Origin: Anaerolineae bacterium
Lineage (GTDB): Bacteria; Chloroflexota; Anaerolineae; 4572-78; J111
Length of the DNA stretch: 64,000 bases
Assembly (NCBI GenBank): GCA_023151115.1
Contig: JAKLJP010000022.1
Location: 62,001 to 126,000 of the forward strand
Direction of reading: 5' to 3'
In this document: piece by piece, positions 44,916 to 52,344 of the stretch
How the letters are laid out: each line of letters begins with the position of its first letter
Position numbering within the stretch: position 1 is the stretch's first letter
Notes under the pieces: model-generated
Database searches by the model: none
What the model saw: the letters and a program-made list of their open reading frames with translations, nothing else
What the model was told of the DNA's origin: nothing
Translations under genes and position numbers: made by a program

Positions 44916-46198
44916 TAGAGGAACGGCAAATAATAGTTCCGCTCCCAATCTGTAACCGCCGAAACAAACTTATCCCACTCGGCCCGCTTGACCGCGACAA
45001 AATTCGCCACCAGGTCGCTGCCCACCGCTTCGGCCAGGGTGGTATCGGCTTCCAGAGCGTTGAGCGCCTGGTTCAAATCGTCGGGGGTATGGCGGTCGGT
45101 GCTTTGGTTTTCGATACAATCCAACTCCTCGGCGGGCGGCGGGGTGAGGTTGTTGACCACGCCCAAGCGAGCCGCCTGCAACACCGCCGCCACCACCAGG
45201 TACGGATTGGCCGCGCCGTCGCTCATGCGATGTTCCAGGCGGGTGGCGCCGCCGCGGTCATTGGGCACGCGCAAGGTGACGCCGCGGTGGTCATAACCCC
45301 AGTTGGCCCAATAACCGGCCAATTGACCCGGCCGCAGCCGCTTGTAGGCATTCACGGTGGAGGCGCACAATGCGGTCATGCCCTCATGGTGTTCAATCAC
45401 CCCGGCGATACAGTGATGGGCCAATTCCGACAGGCCATCGGCTGCTTTGGGGTCGTCAAAAACATTACGCCCATGCTCATCTTGCAGGGAAAAATTGGTG
45501 TGAAAGCCGCTGCCGCTGCGGCCCTCGAACGGTTTACCCAGGTAGGTCAGCAGCAGCCCATGCCGGGCGGCAATCTCGCGGGCCATGACTTTGAACAAAA
45601 AGATGTCGTCCACGGCTTGAAGCGCATCTTTGAAGGCCAGGGTCAGCTCGAACTGGGGCGTGTCGTACTCAGAATTGATCGATTCGACCGGCAACCCGCA
45701 GCGATCCGCCGTCTCCATAATTTCGTCAAACAGACCAATCGGGTCAACCGCCCAGCCGGTGCCGTAAACGTAAGCACCCGGCGTGTTCCACTCGGTCCAG
45801 CCGCCCTGCCCGTCGGGCTGCAAAATATAGGCTTCCAATTCAATCCCCACCTTGATCCGGTAGCCCATATGCTCCCAATCGGCGATGGCCCGGCGCAGGG
45901 CGTGGCGGGCGGAAATAGCCAGCGGTTCGCCCCGGAAGTACAAATCGCCGACGACCACCCCGGTATTGGCTTCCCAGCAGGGCCGGACCTCCTCCATCGA
46001 GAACAGCAGCTCGCAGTCGGGCAGTCCTTCCAGCAGCATCGCGCCGGGCGCGGGGACCATCGTGCGATCATAAGCCAGGGCAAACATGGTAATACAGTGC
46101 CGCGCCCCTCGCTCGGCATGGTGGCTGGGCAAATATTTGCCTCGGGCCAGGCCGAGGTGGTCGGGAAAAAGGGCGCGAATTCGCTTGTATGCGGTCAT
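44915..46198 (-). CDS. glutamine synthetase-like gamma-glutamyl-amine ligase (PuuA-like)
   Basis: 427 residues from ATG 46198 (after AGGGAGATTA). ATP- and metal-binding motifs of the glutamine synthetase fold: KVGIELEAYIL (ExE), ESINSEYDTPQFELTL, GSGFHTNFSL, NAYKRLRPGQLAG and GATRLEHRMSDGAANPYL. The N-terminal beta-grasp domain is shortened relative to GlnA and there is no adenylylation loop. It is thus more like PuuA, IpuC or the aniline-pathway ligases, which join glutamate to an amine. Neighbouring amino acid decarboxylases would supply the amine. The exact amine is unknown. Confidence 0.88.
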   Translation of the reverse strand: MTAYKRIRALFPDHLGLARGKYLPSHHAERGARHCITMFALAYDRTMVPAPGAMLLEGLPDCELLFSMEEVRPCWEANTGVVVGDLYFRGEPLAISARHALRRAIADWEHMGYRIKVGIELEAYILQPDGQGGWTEWNTPGAYVYGTGWAVDPIGLFDEIMETADRCGLPVESINSEYDTPQFELTLAFKDALQAVDDIFLFKVMAREIAARHGLLLTYLGKPFEGRSGSGFHTNFSLQDEHGRNVFDDPKAADGLSELAHHCIAGVIEHHEGMTALCASTVNAYKRLRPGQLAGYWANWGYDHRGVTLRVPNDRGGATRLEHRMSDGAANPYLVVAAVLQAARLGVVNNLTPPPAEELDCIENQSTDRHTPDDLNQALNALEADTTLAEAVGSDLVANFVAVKRAEWDKFVSAVTDWERNYYLPFL

Positions 46199-46292
46199 AG
46201 TAATCTCCCTGTTATGATGAATTATATCGCGTGGTGCGGGGTGCGTGATCCGTGAAATTAATACACCACGCACCACGCACTATGCAGTGCGT

Positions 46293-47711
46293 TCATTTGA
46301 GATGATTTACAACCTCCTGCATCAACGCCCACAAAGCTTCGACATCCTGCCGTTCGGTTGGCTCTGCGCCGATGGAGATGCGGACCATCCAGCGGCCGTT
46401 CAACACCGCCGGGGTGAGGTAGGCCGCGCCGGAGGCATTGATCTGGCCGACCCATTTGAGGGTGTGAGCGTCGAGCGCCTCGCCGGTCAATCCGGCCGGT
46501 TCGTGGCGCAGGCAGACGGTTTGCAGCGGGACCGGGGCCAGGCGAGTCCAGCCGGGTGCGGCGTCCACCTGTGCGGCCAGCCAGCTAGCATTGGCAATAT
46601 CACGGCGCAGCCGGCCTTGCAGCCCCTCGACTCCTTCTAGCCGGATTAAAAACCACAGTTTGAGCGCCCGGAAACGCCGGCCCAGCGGGATGCCCCAATC
46701 ACGGTAGTTTTTGGCCTGCGCGTCGGCCGCCGTTTGCAGATAGCTGGGGTTGGTGGACATAACCCGCACCAGATGCTGCGGGTCACGCACATAAAAGAGC
46801 GATGAGTCGAAGGCCACCCCCAGCCACTTGTGGGGGTTCAGCCCCAACGAGTTGGCCGCCTCGATGCCCTGCCACATCCAGCGACATTCCGGCAGAATCA
46901 TAGCCGAGCCGGCCATCGCCGCATCCACGTGCAGCCACAGTTTATGCTCCCGGCAGATGGCGGCAATGGCCTCGATGGGGTCAAGAGCCGTCGTGGCGGT
47001 GGTGCCGGTGGTGGCGACGACCGCGCAGGGCCGCGCTCCGGCGGCCAAGTCAGCTTGCACCGCCTCAGCCAGCAGGTCGGGGCGCATGGCGTGCGCCTCG
47101 TCGGTCTCAACCAGGCGCAGGTTGGCCCGGCCAAAGCCGGCCAGCAGGGCCGCCTTCTCGACCGAACTGTGGCTTTGGGCCGACGTATAAACAATCAAGG
47201 GGTGTTCCTCGGCTTGCAAGCCGCCGCGAGACAAACTGTAGCTGCTGGTATGTTCACGGGCGCACAGCAAGGCTACCAGGGTGGAAGTAGAGGCGGTATC
47301 CTGGATAACGCCCTGCCAGTTTTCAGACAGGCCGACCATCTGGCGCAGCCAGTCGGTCATCAGCTCTTCCAGTTCGGTCAGGGCCGGGCTGGACTGCCAG
47401 TTCAACCCAAGCTGGCCCAGCCCGGTGCTGAGAAAGTCGCCCAGGGCCGAGGCCAGGGTGGCGTTGGCCGGAAAGTAGCCAAAAAAGCGGGGGTGCTGCC
47501 AGTGGGACAGGCCGGGCATAATGATGTGGTCCAGGTCGTCCAGAATGGCTTCAAACGCTTCCGCCTGAGCGGGCGGCGAGGCCGGTAACTGCGCCCGCAG
47601 CTCGCCCGGTTTGAGCTGGGACAAAACCGGCAGGTCGGGCATTTGTTCCCGGTAGGCCGCGATCCAGTCAATGATTTGGTAGCCAAACTGGCGAAACTCT
47701 TTGGGGGTCAT
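46293..47711 (-). CDS. PLP-dependent aromatic-L-amino-acid decarboxylase-like protein
   Basis: 472 residues of the group II decarboxylase family, close to the plant/animal AADC form: FGYFPANATLASALGDFLSTGLGQLGLNW (a family block), LVALLCAREHTSSY, HVDAAMAGSAMILPE, and the PLP-binding Lys in LGLNPHKWLGVAFD. It would decarboxylate tyrosine, tryptophan, DOPA or phenylalanine to the arylethylamine. It sits between the permease and the PuuA-like ligase. It is the second decarboxylase of this cluster and clearly different from the 728-residue one. Confidence 0.92.
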   Translation of the reverse strand: MTPKEFRQFGYQIIDWIAAYREQMPDLPVLSQLKPGELRAQLPASPPAQAEAFEAILDDLDHIIMPGLSHWQHPRFFGYFPANATLASALGDFLSTGLGQLGLNWQSSPALTELEELMTDWLRQMVGLSENWQGVIQDTASTSTLVALLCAREHTSSYSLSRGGLQAEEHPLIVYTSAQSHSSVEKAALLAGFGRANLRLVETDEAHAMRPDLLAEAVQADLAAGARPCAVVATTGTTATTALDPIEAIAAICREHKLWLHVDAAMAGSAMILPECRWMWQGIEAANSLGLNPHKWLGVAFDSSLFYVRDPQHLVRVMSTNPSYLQTAADAQAKNYRDWGIPLGRRFRALKLWFLIRLEGVEGLQGRLRRDIANASWLAAQVDAAPGWTRLAPVPLQTVCLRHEPAGLTGEALDAHTLKWVGQINASGAAYLTPAVLNGRWMVRISIGAEPTERQDVEALWALMQEVVNHLK

Positions 47712-47804
47712 AGCAATTCTCCATAGACGGGTATAATTTAACCACCCAATTATATACCCGTCTATGTCAAAACCCGTTATTGATTAACCTTCTAGCCGAG
47801 CGCC

Positions 47805-49289
47805 TTAATCGTGGCTAAAGCGTACATCTACCGGCTCCGGCGCTTCCAGTTGGCTCAAGTCGCGTCCAATTCGAGCCACCAGGCCGGGTTGGGTCGCCCG
47901 CAAAAGGCCGATGTAGGCTAAGCCGATCACAATCAAGGCCAGGGCGACATAGGGCATTGTTTGCAGCAGGGGGTCGGGCGGGGGTTGAATGGAGCCATAC
48001 AGAGCTGCGCCCGCGCCAATCATGGCGATGATAGGCACCAGCAGATGCTTGACGAGGGAATATTCTCCTTTTAGCTCTCGCTTGAACCACACGATCGCCG
48101 CTACAGAGACGAAGACATAAATTACCTCGATAGCAATTGCGCCGATGCCGGAGAAGTAACCGAACTCAATAATGTAGGCCGGGGGTGCGCCTTCGGCGGG
48201 CGGGAAGGTTACGGCAAAGGTGAGGGCGCAGATAAAGGCCAGGGCCAGGATGGCCCCATTGGCATAATAAGGCGTTTTATGGGTGGGATGAGTCCGGGCC
48301 AGAAAGGTCGGCAAAGCGCCATCGCGGGCAATAGCAAACATTACGCGGGCAACGGTGGTCAGCGTGCCCATCGCTACAGCAAACCCATCCACAATTGCCG
48401 CCAGAAACATCACCGCCACCAACCAATCGCCGCCATACATCCCGGCCAGGCCAAAGAGAGCCGGGCTGTTGGGGTCCTGCCAGGCCGCCGCGTTATCTAC
48501 CCCAAAGCCAATGGAATAGGCATAGGTGACAAAGATATACAGTAACACCGCCGCGGTCACTGTCCCGACAATGGCAATCGGCATAGAGCGTTTGGGATTG
48601 GTTGTTTCCTCGGCCAATACCGCTGCCGACTCGAAGCCGGTATACATCAGAATAGCAAAAATCATGCCAAAGGCCAGGCCGGGCAACCCTCCGGCTACCG
48701 ACAAGGAAAAGGGGGCTAAACTGTGTCCGGCGGCCCCACCCGTGAGAATAACATAACCCGCCAGCAGCACCACTATCGCCACCGAGCCAAAGACCAACCA
48801 GAGCTGGGTACGGGTGGCAATTCGGATGTCATAAAAAGAAAGCAAAAACAGAATGACACACTCGACCACGACGACGCCCAGCCACAAATAAGGGGATGGC
48901 GCTGTTAAGAGACCGACCATGGCCAAAAATTCGGTGATCCAGCCGGCTACTCCGGCGATGATGGCAATGGTGAGCAGCAAGACTGCACCCATATACATCC
49001 AGCCACCCACGAAACCGGCCTCCGGGCCAAAGGCTTTGGTGACATAGTTGTAAATAGCGCCGGCAGCGTGGACTCGACTGGCAAATTGCGCCACCACATA
49101 GCCCAGAGCAATCATCGTCAACCCGCCCAGGAAAACCGCCAAAGGTGTGGCCGCCCCGGCGGACATAGCAATGTAGGCGGTGAGAAAGGCCATGCTCATC
49201 ACCGGCCCCAGAAATGCTAACGCCTGAGAGATAACATCCCAGGTGGTCAAAACATCTTTCTTCAATTGGCTGTAACTTAGGTCGGACAT
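47805..49289 (-). CDS. APC-family amino acid permease
   Basis: 494 residues with about 12 transmembrane helices, starting MSDLSYSQLKKDVLTTWDVISQALAFLGP. The consensus motif region is GLTMIALGYVVAQFASRVHAAGAIYNYVTKAFGPEAGFVGG (family block), and YTGFESAAVLAEET is typical of helix 6. ATG 49289 follows a GGGGGGTAA site; the earlier ATG 49316 is less likely. Such permeases import amino acids or amines with protons. In this operon it would supply substrate to the decarboxylases. Confidence 0.92.
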   Translation of the reverse strand: MSDLSYSQLKKDVLTTWDVISQALAFLGPVMSMAFLTAYIAMSAGAATPLAVFLGGLTMIALGYVVAQFASRVHAAGAIYNYVTKAFGPEAGFVGGWMYMGAVLLLTIAIIAGVAGWITEFLAMVGLLTAPSPYLWLGVVVVECVILFLLSFYDIRIATRTQLWLVFGSVAIVVLLAGYVILTGGAAGHSLAPFSLSVAGGLPGLAFGMIFAILMYTGFESAAVLAEETTNPKRSMPIAIVGTVTAAVLLYIFVTYAYSIGFGVDNAAAWQDPNSPALFGLAGMYGGDWLVAVMFLAAIVDGFAVAMGTLTTVARVMFAIARDGALPTFLARTHPTHKTPYYANGAILALAFICALTFAVTFPPAEGAPPAYIIEFGYFSGIGAIAIEVIYVFVSVAAIVWFKRELKGEYSLVKHLLVPIIAMIGAGAALYGSIQPPPDPLLQTMPYVALALIVIGLAYIGLLRATQPGLVARIGRDLSQLEAPEPVDVRFSHD

Positions 49290-49418
49290 ATTACCCCCCT
49301 TTATCATGATTCCCATAAATTTTTAGCCATTCATTTCTTGTAAATCATCGCCGTTTGATTTATTCAGACTGAATAGTTCGATAATCACCTCCCTGGAAAA
49401 TAGCCCTAGCCAGGTCAC

Positions 49419-49494
49419 TGCGAGACCGAAGGTCGAAGCTGTCTCCAGGCCGTGGTCTGGGGATTGCTTCGGCCTTACGGCCTCGCAATGACAT
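49419..49494. repeat. palindromic repeat, GTCATTGCGAGGCCG type
   Basis: GTCACTGCGAGACCGAAGGT and GGCCTTACGGCCTCGCAATGAC are inverted ends. Related to 11590-11681. Confidence 0.75.
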
Positions 49495-49547
49495 TTTCAC
49501 GCTTCTTCGCCTCATCGCATCCTCACCTCCCCTCCCCTTCGCCTCAT

Positions 49548-50474
49548 CTACGGCATCAGGTAAGCATACACCTGATCACGCTCCATCTGAATCGCTTCCG
49601 GCGTAAACATAAAATAAGTGCGCGGTGGCAGGATACCCCAGGTGTTGGAGGCGTAGGGGTCATCGGGGTGGACAAACGGCTCGTGGTCGGCATCCAACAC
49701 CTGCATATCGCAGTAAAACTCGATGAAGTGTTCCTCTTCCCACATACGCCAATAGCTGGCCAGGTTTTGGGCCATGCCGTGGCGCACCGGCCCCCAGGTC
49801 ACATGGCGGCCATAGCGGGCAATGTGGTCCAAACCAGCCCGCATCTGCCCAAAATCCACCAATTCAAAGGCGAGGTGATGGATATGGTTGTAGCCTTTTT
49901 CCAGAAAGGCCAGCACGTGATGGCGCGGGTCAATGTGCAGCCACAGCCCGGCCTCGCCAATCCAATCGGTCAGCTTGAAACCCAGAATTTGGGTATACCA
50001 ATCATACTGGCGCTTGACATTTTCGGTGAGGTAGTTGACATGCCCCAGCCGGCGGGGATGAAAACCGGGGATCCGGTCTGTAGGGATCATCACCGGCGAG
50101 CGGGGGTCTTTGGGCCGGCGGCGTTCCACCAGCACCACCCGGTTGCCGTCGGGGTCGGTCAGCAGCAGGCCGGACTCGCGGACGGGCACATCAATTTCTG
50201 TCACCCTTTCCCCCCGCGCTTCAATCTCGCGGCGAGCCTCGGCCAACCTCAACCCCGGCTCAAGCTCATAGGCTACGTAATCAAGGAACGGTTTTTTATC
50301 CCCGGCGGGTTTGAGGATAAGACAAAAATCTTCGTGCATGCAGCGCATGAGGGCGTAGCCGTCCATCTTTTCGCCGTGCATGCCTAATAACTTTTCATAA
50401 CGGGCAAAAGCCTCGTCCACATCGGCCACCAGCACCGAAACGTGTTGTAAATTCATACATAATTTGTTAGCCAT
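49548..50474 (-). CDS. VOC extradiol dioxygenase (catechol 2,3-dioxygenase-like)
   Basis: 308 residues in two VOC modules. Module 1 (about 7-125) is NLQHVSVLVADVDEAFARYEK. Module 2 (about 140-285) carries the likely Fe ligands: His in LGHVNYLTENV, His in HIHHLAFELVDF and Glu in HFIEFYCDMQV, the usual 2-His-1-carboxylate pattern of type I extradiol enzymes. It would open a catechol ring by meta cleavage. It sits directly after the FAH-family gene and before the permease gene in reading order. Homoprotocatechuate is a plausible substrate given the HpaE- and HpaG-like neighbours. Confidence 0.88.
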   Translation of the reverse strand: MANKLCMNLQHVSVLVADVDEAFARYEKLLGMHGEKMDGYALMRCMHEDFCLILKPAGDKKPFLDYVAYELEPGLRLAEARREIEARGERVTEIDVPVRESGLLLTDPDGNRVVLVERRRPKDPRSPVMIPTDRIPGFHPRRLGHVNYLTENVKRQYDWYTQILGFKLTDWIGEAGLWLHIDPRHHVLAFLEKGYNHIHHLAFELVDFGQMRAGLDHIARYGRHVTWGPVRHGMAQNLASYWRMWEEEHFIEFYCDMQVLDADHEPFVHPDDPYASNTWGILPPRTYFMFTPEAIQMERDQVYAYLMP

Positions 50475-50527
50475 GCTACTTCACTCCTTGAAGATAGTTA
50501 TCGGTGATAGTCAGTGCCGTTACATTG

Positions 50528-50650
50528 AGTAGCACCTTGAGTAGGGAAGCACAGCGACTCGTATCGAAGGGTGTTGCGCCGTCAGGAAGTCGTCGCCAAC
50601 CTGCACCCTTCGATACGCCTTTCACTGCGTTCAAGGTTGCTCAGGATGTG
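50528..50650. repeat. word-repeat palindrome
   Basis: GAGTAGCACCTTGAGTAGGG, GTATCGAAGGGTG and, inverted, CACCCTTCGATACG and GTTGCTCAGGATGTG. Half of the same element is present at 10455-10510 just before era. Confidence 0.7.
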
Positions 50651-50692
50651 GTTTCCTCACTTAACTAAATGACACTGACCCCTAACCCCCGG

Positions 50693-51547
50693 CTACTGAT
50701 ACTCCCCCACCCGCCGCTCGGCTTCATCCTCCGGCATGGCCAGGGCGACGTGCAGAGTAGCGGCGGTGACGGCGGGCTGAATCCCAACCGAGGTGAGGTC
50801 GCGTTCAAGCTCCACCACCGTGTTTTCCAGGCGGCCAAGCCCACTGACTTCAACCGCCACCACATCGCCAATTTCCACCGGGCGCGAGTGGGCCGGCGTG
50901 CCGGTGAGCAGCACATCGCCCGGCTCCAGGGTCATCAGGCGGGCCAAATCGGCGATTTGATAGGCGAAGGAGAACATCAAATCGCTGCTGGTGTGGCCTT
51001 CCTGCACCATCTGCCCGTTGACATAGGTGCGCAAGGTCAGGTCGGTAGGGTCTACATCGGCGGCATCTACCAGGAACGGGCCGATGGGACAAAAGCCATC
51101 CTGCCCCTTGACCCGCAGCATCGCCCCCCGATCAGCGTGGCGGAAATCGTGGATGCCCCAATCGTTGGCAATTGAATACCCCTGCACGTAATCCAGGGCT
51201 TCTTCCACCCGGATATTGCTGCACCGCCGGCCAATGACCACTACAATTTCACCCTCGTAATTTAGAAAGCGGCAGCCGCGTGGACGTGCGACCGGCGCTT
51301 TGTGGTAAGAGAGGGCCGAGGGCGGCTGTAAAAAATAAGCCGGGTATTCGGGCAGGCGGGTCATCTGGTACTCCACGCAGCGGCTGCGGTAGGTTAGATG
51401 GGTGGCAATAATCTTGGAGGGTGTGACCGGCGGTAGGTAGCGAGCCTGGTCAACGCCAACCACGTCACCGTTCTCCAGCCTGATTTGGCTGTCCTCGACG
51501 ATGCCCCACACCGGCTGGTCATTGCGCAAAATTCGGGCGTGTTTCAT
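50693..51547 (-). CDS. fumarylacetoacetate hydrolase family protein (HpaG-like)
   Basis: 284 residues. The metal-binding ExE in FLNYEGEIVVVIG and Asp in NDWGIHDFRHAD match the FAH fold. The FAH domain core includes KGQDGFCPIGPF, SSDLMFSFAYQIADLARLMTLEPGDVLLTGTPA. In the homoprotocatechuate route this family (HpaG/HpcE) isomerises and decarboxylates the ring-cleavage product; hydratase roles are also known. Its ATG overlaps the stop of the acetoacetate-decarboxylase-family gene by 4 bp, so they are coupled. Confidence 0.9.
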   Translation of the reverse strand: MKHARILRNDQPVWGIVEDSQIRLENGDVVGVDQARYLPPVTPSKIIATHLTYRSRCVEYQMTRLPEYPAYFLQPPSALSYHKAPVARPRGCRFLNYEGEIVVVIGRRCSNIRVEEALDYVQGYSIANDWGIHDFRHADRGAMLRVKGQDGFCPIGPFLVDAADVDPTDLTLRTYVNGQMVQEGHTSSDLMFSFAYQIADLARLMTLEPGDVLLTGTPAHSRPVEIGDVVAVEVSGLGRLENTVVELERDLTSVGIQPAVTAATLHVALAMPEDEAERRVGEYQ

Positions 51548-52344
51548 CGCTCGGCCCCCTTGTGCTGCGCCAGCACGGTTACGCCGTCTACGCTGTAGCC
51601 GAAGCTGAAGCGAAAGCCTTTGATAATCTCGCGGGGGGCGATGGCCTGCAAATCTTCCAGGGTGTCATCATACAAACGCAGTTCGGCCTCGCCTTCCCAG
51701 ATGTCGCTTACCTCTCGGTCGTAGCCGCCCGCTCGTACTAACTCGAAAACGGTTGGATGCAGGCCGCTGGCAGCGGGGAAATGGCGGGTGTTGTGCATGG
51801 GTGGCCCGTTGACGGTAGGGCCGGTTTTGGAAATTTCGCGCAGGGTGACAACAGCGCGGGCAATTTGACGGTCGTTGGCCGCGCAGGTCGCCCCAAAGCG
51901 CGCCCCCGGCTCCAGGCGGGGCGTGCCTTTACCCACCGGAAAGAGGCGGGTCAGGTGAATCGAGCCGAGCTTTTTGGGGAAACCCTGGATCCAGCCTCGA
52001 TACATCGAAAAATCTTTGTCCACCCAGATGTAAACGCAACGGCTGGCCGGCTGGCCCTGGTATTTGCAGCCAACAATCAGCATAAACTCTTTGTATTGGG
52101 ATTGAATGGGATCAACCAATTCGTGAAAATCGGCGGAGCAGGACTGCCAATCGGCAAACATGGCGCAGACCGCACCGGGGTCGTCTGCCGGTTCGAGTTC
52201 GGGCGGCAGCAGGGCAATAACATTGTCGGGATTGGTGCGGTACTCCACAATCAAAAAGTCGCCAGAATAATACCAGGGCGGCGGCGGCACCAAACTGGCC
52301 CGGCCGTCCGGCGAGAGGGGAGCGGTATAGCCTTGTAGGGTCAT
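51544..52344 (-). CDS. acetoacetate decarboxylase family protein
   Basis: 266 residues of the ADC family. The Schiff-base lysine region is MYRGWIQGFPKKLGSIHL (the family has GFPKK or EFPKK here), preceded by WYYSGDFLIVEYRTNPDNV and LIVGCKYQGQPASRCVYIWVD. It starts directly after the TGA of the tyrosine-decarboxylase-like gene and overlaps the FAH gene. Members decarboxylate beta-keto acids or catalyse related aldol chemistry. A role on a keto-acid product of ring cleavage would fit the operon, but this is inference. Confidence 0.88.
   Translation of the reverse strand: MTLQGYTAPLSPDGRASLVPPPPWYYSGDFLIVEYRTNPDNVIALLPPELEPADDPGAVCAMFADWQSCSADFHELVDPIQSQYKEFMLIVGCKYQGQPASRCVYIWVDKDFSMYRGWIQGFPKKLGSIHLTRLFPVGKGTPRLEPGARFGATCAANDRQIARAVVTLREISKTGPTVNGPPMHNTRHFPAASGLHPTVFELVRAGGYDREVSDIWEGEAELRLYDDTLEDLQAIAPREIIKGFRFSFGYSVDGVTVLAQHKGAER

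Noticed and set aside
45000..47590. Long plus-strand ORFs opposite the PuuA-like and decarboxylase genes
   Set aside because: They are antisense shadows in GC-rich coding DNA and lack any recognisable family features.
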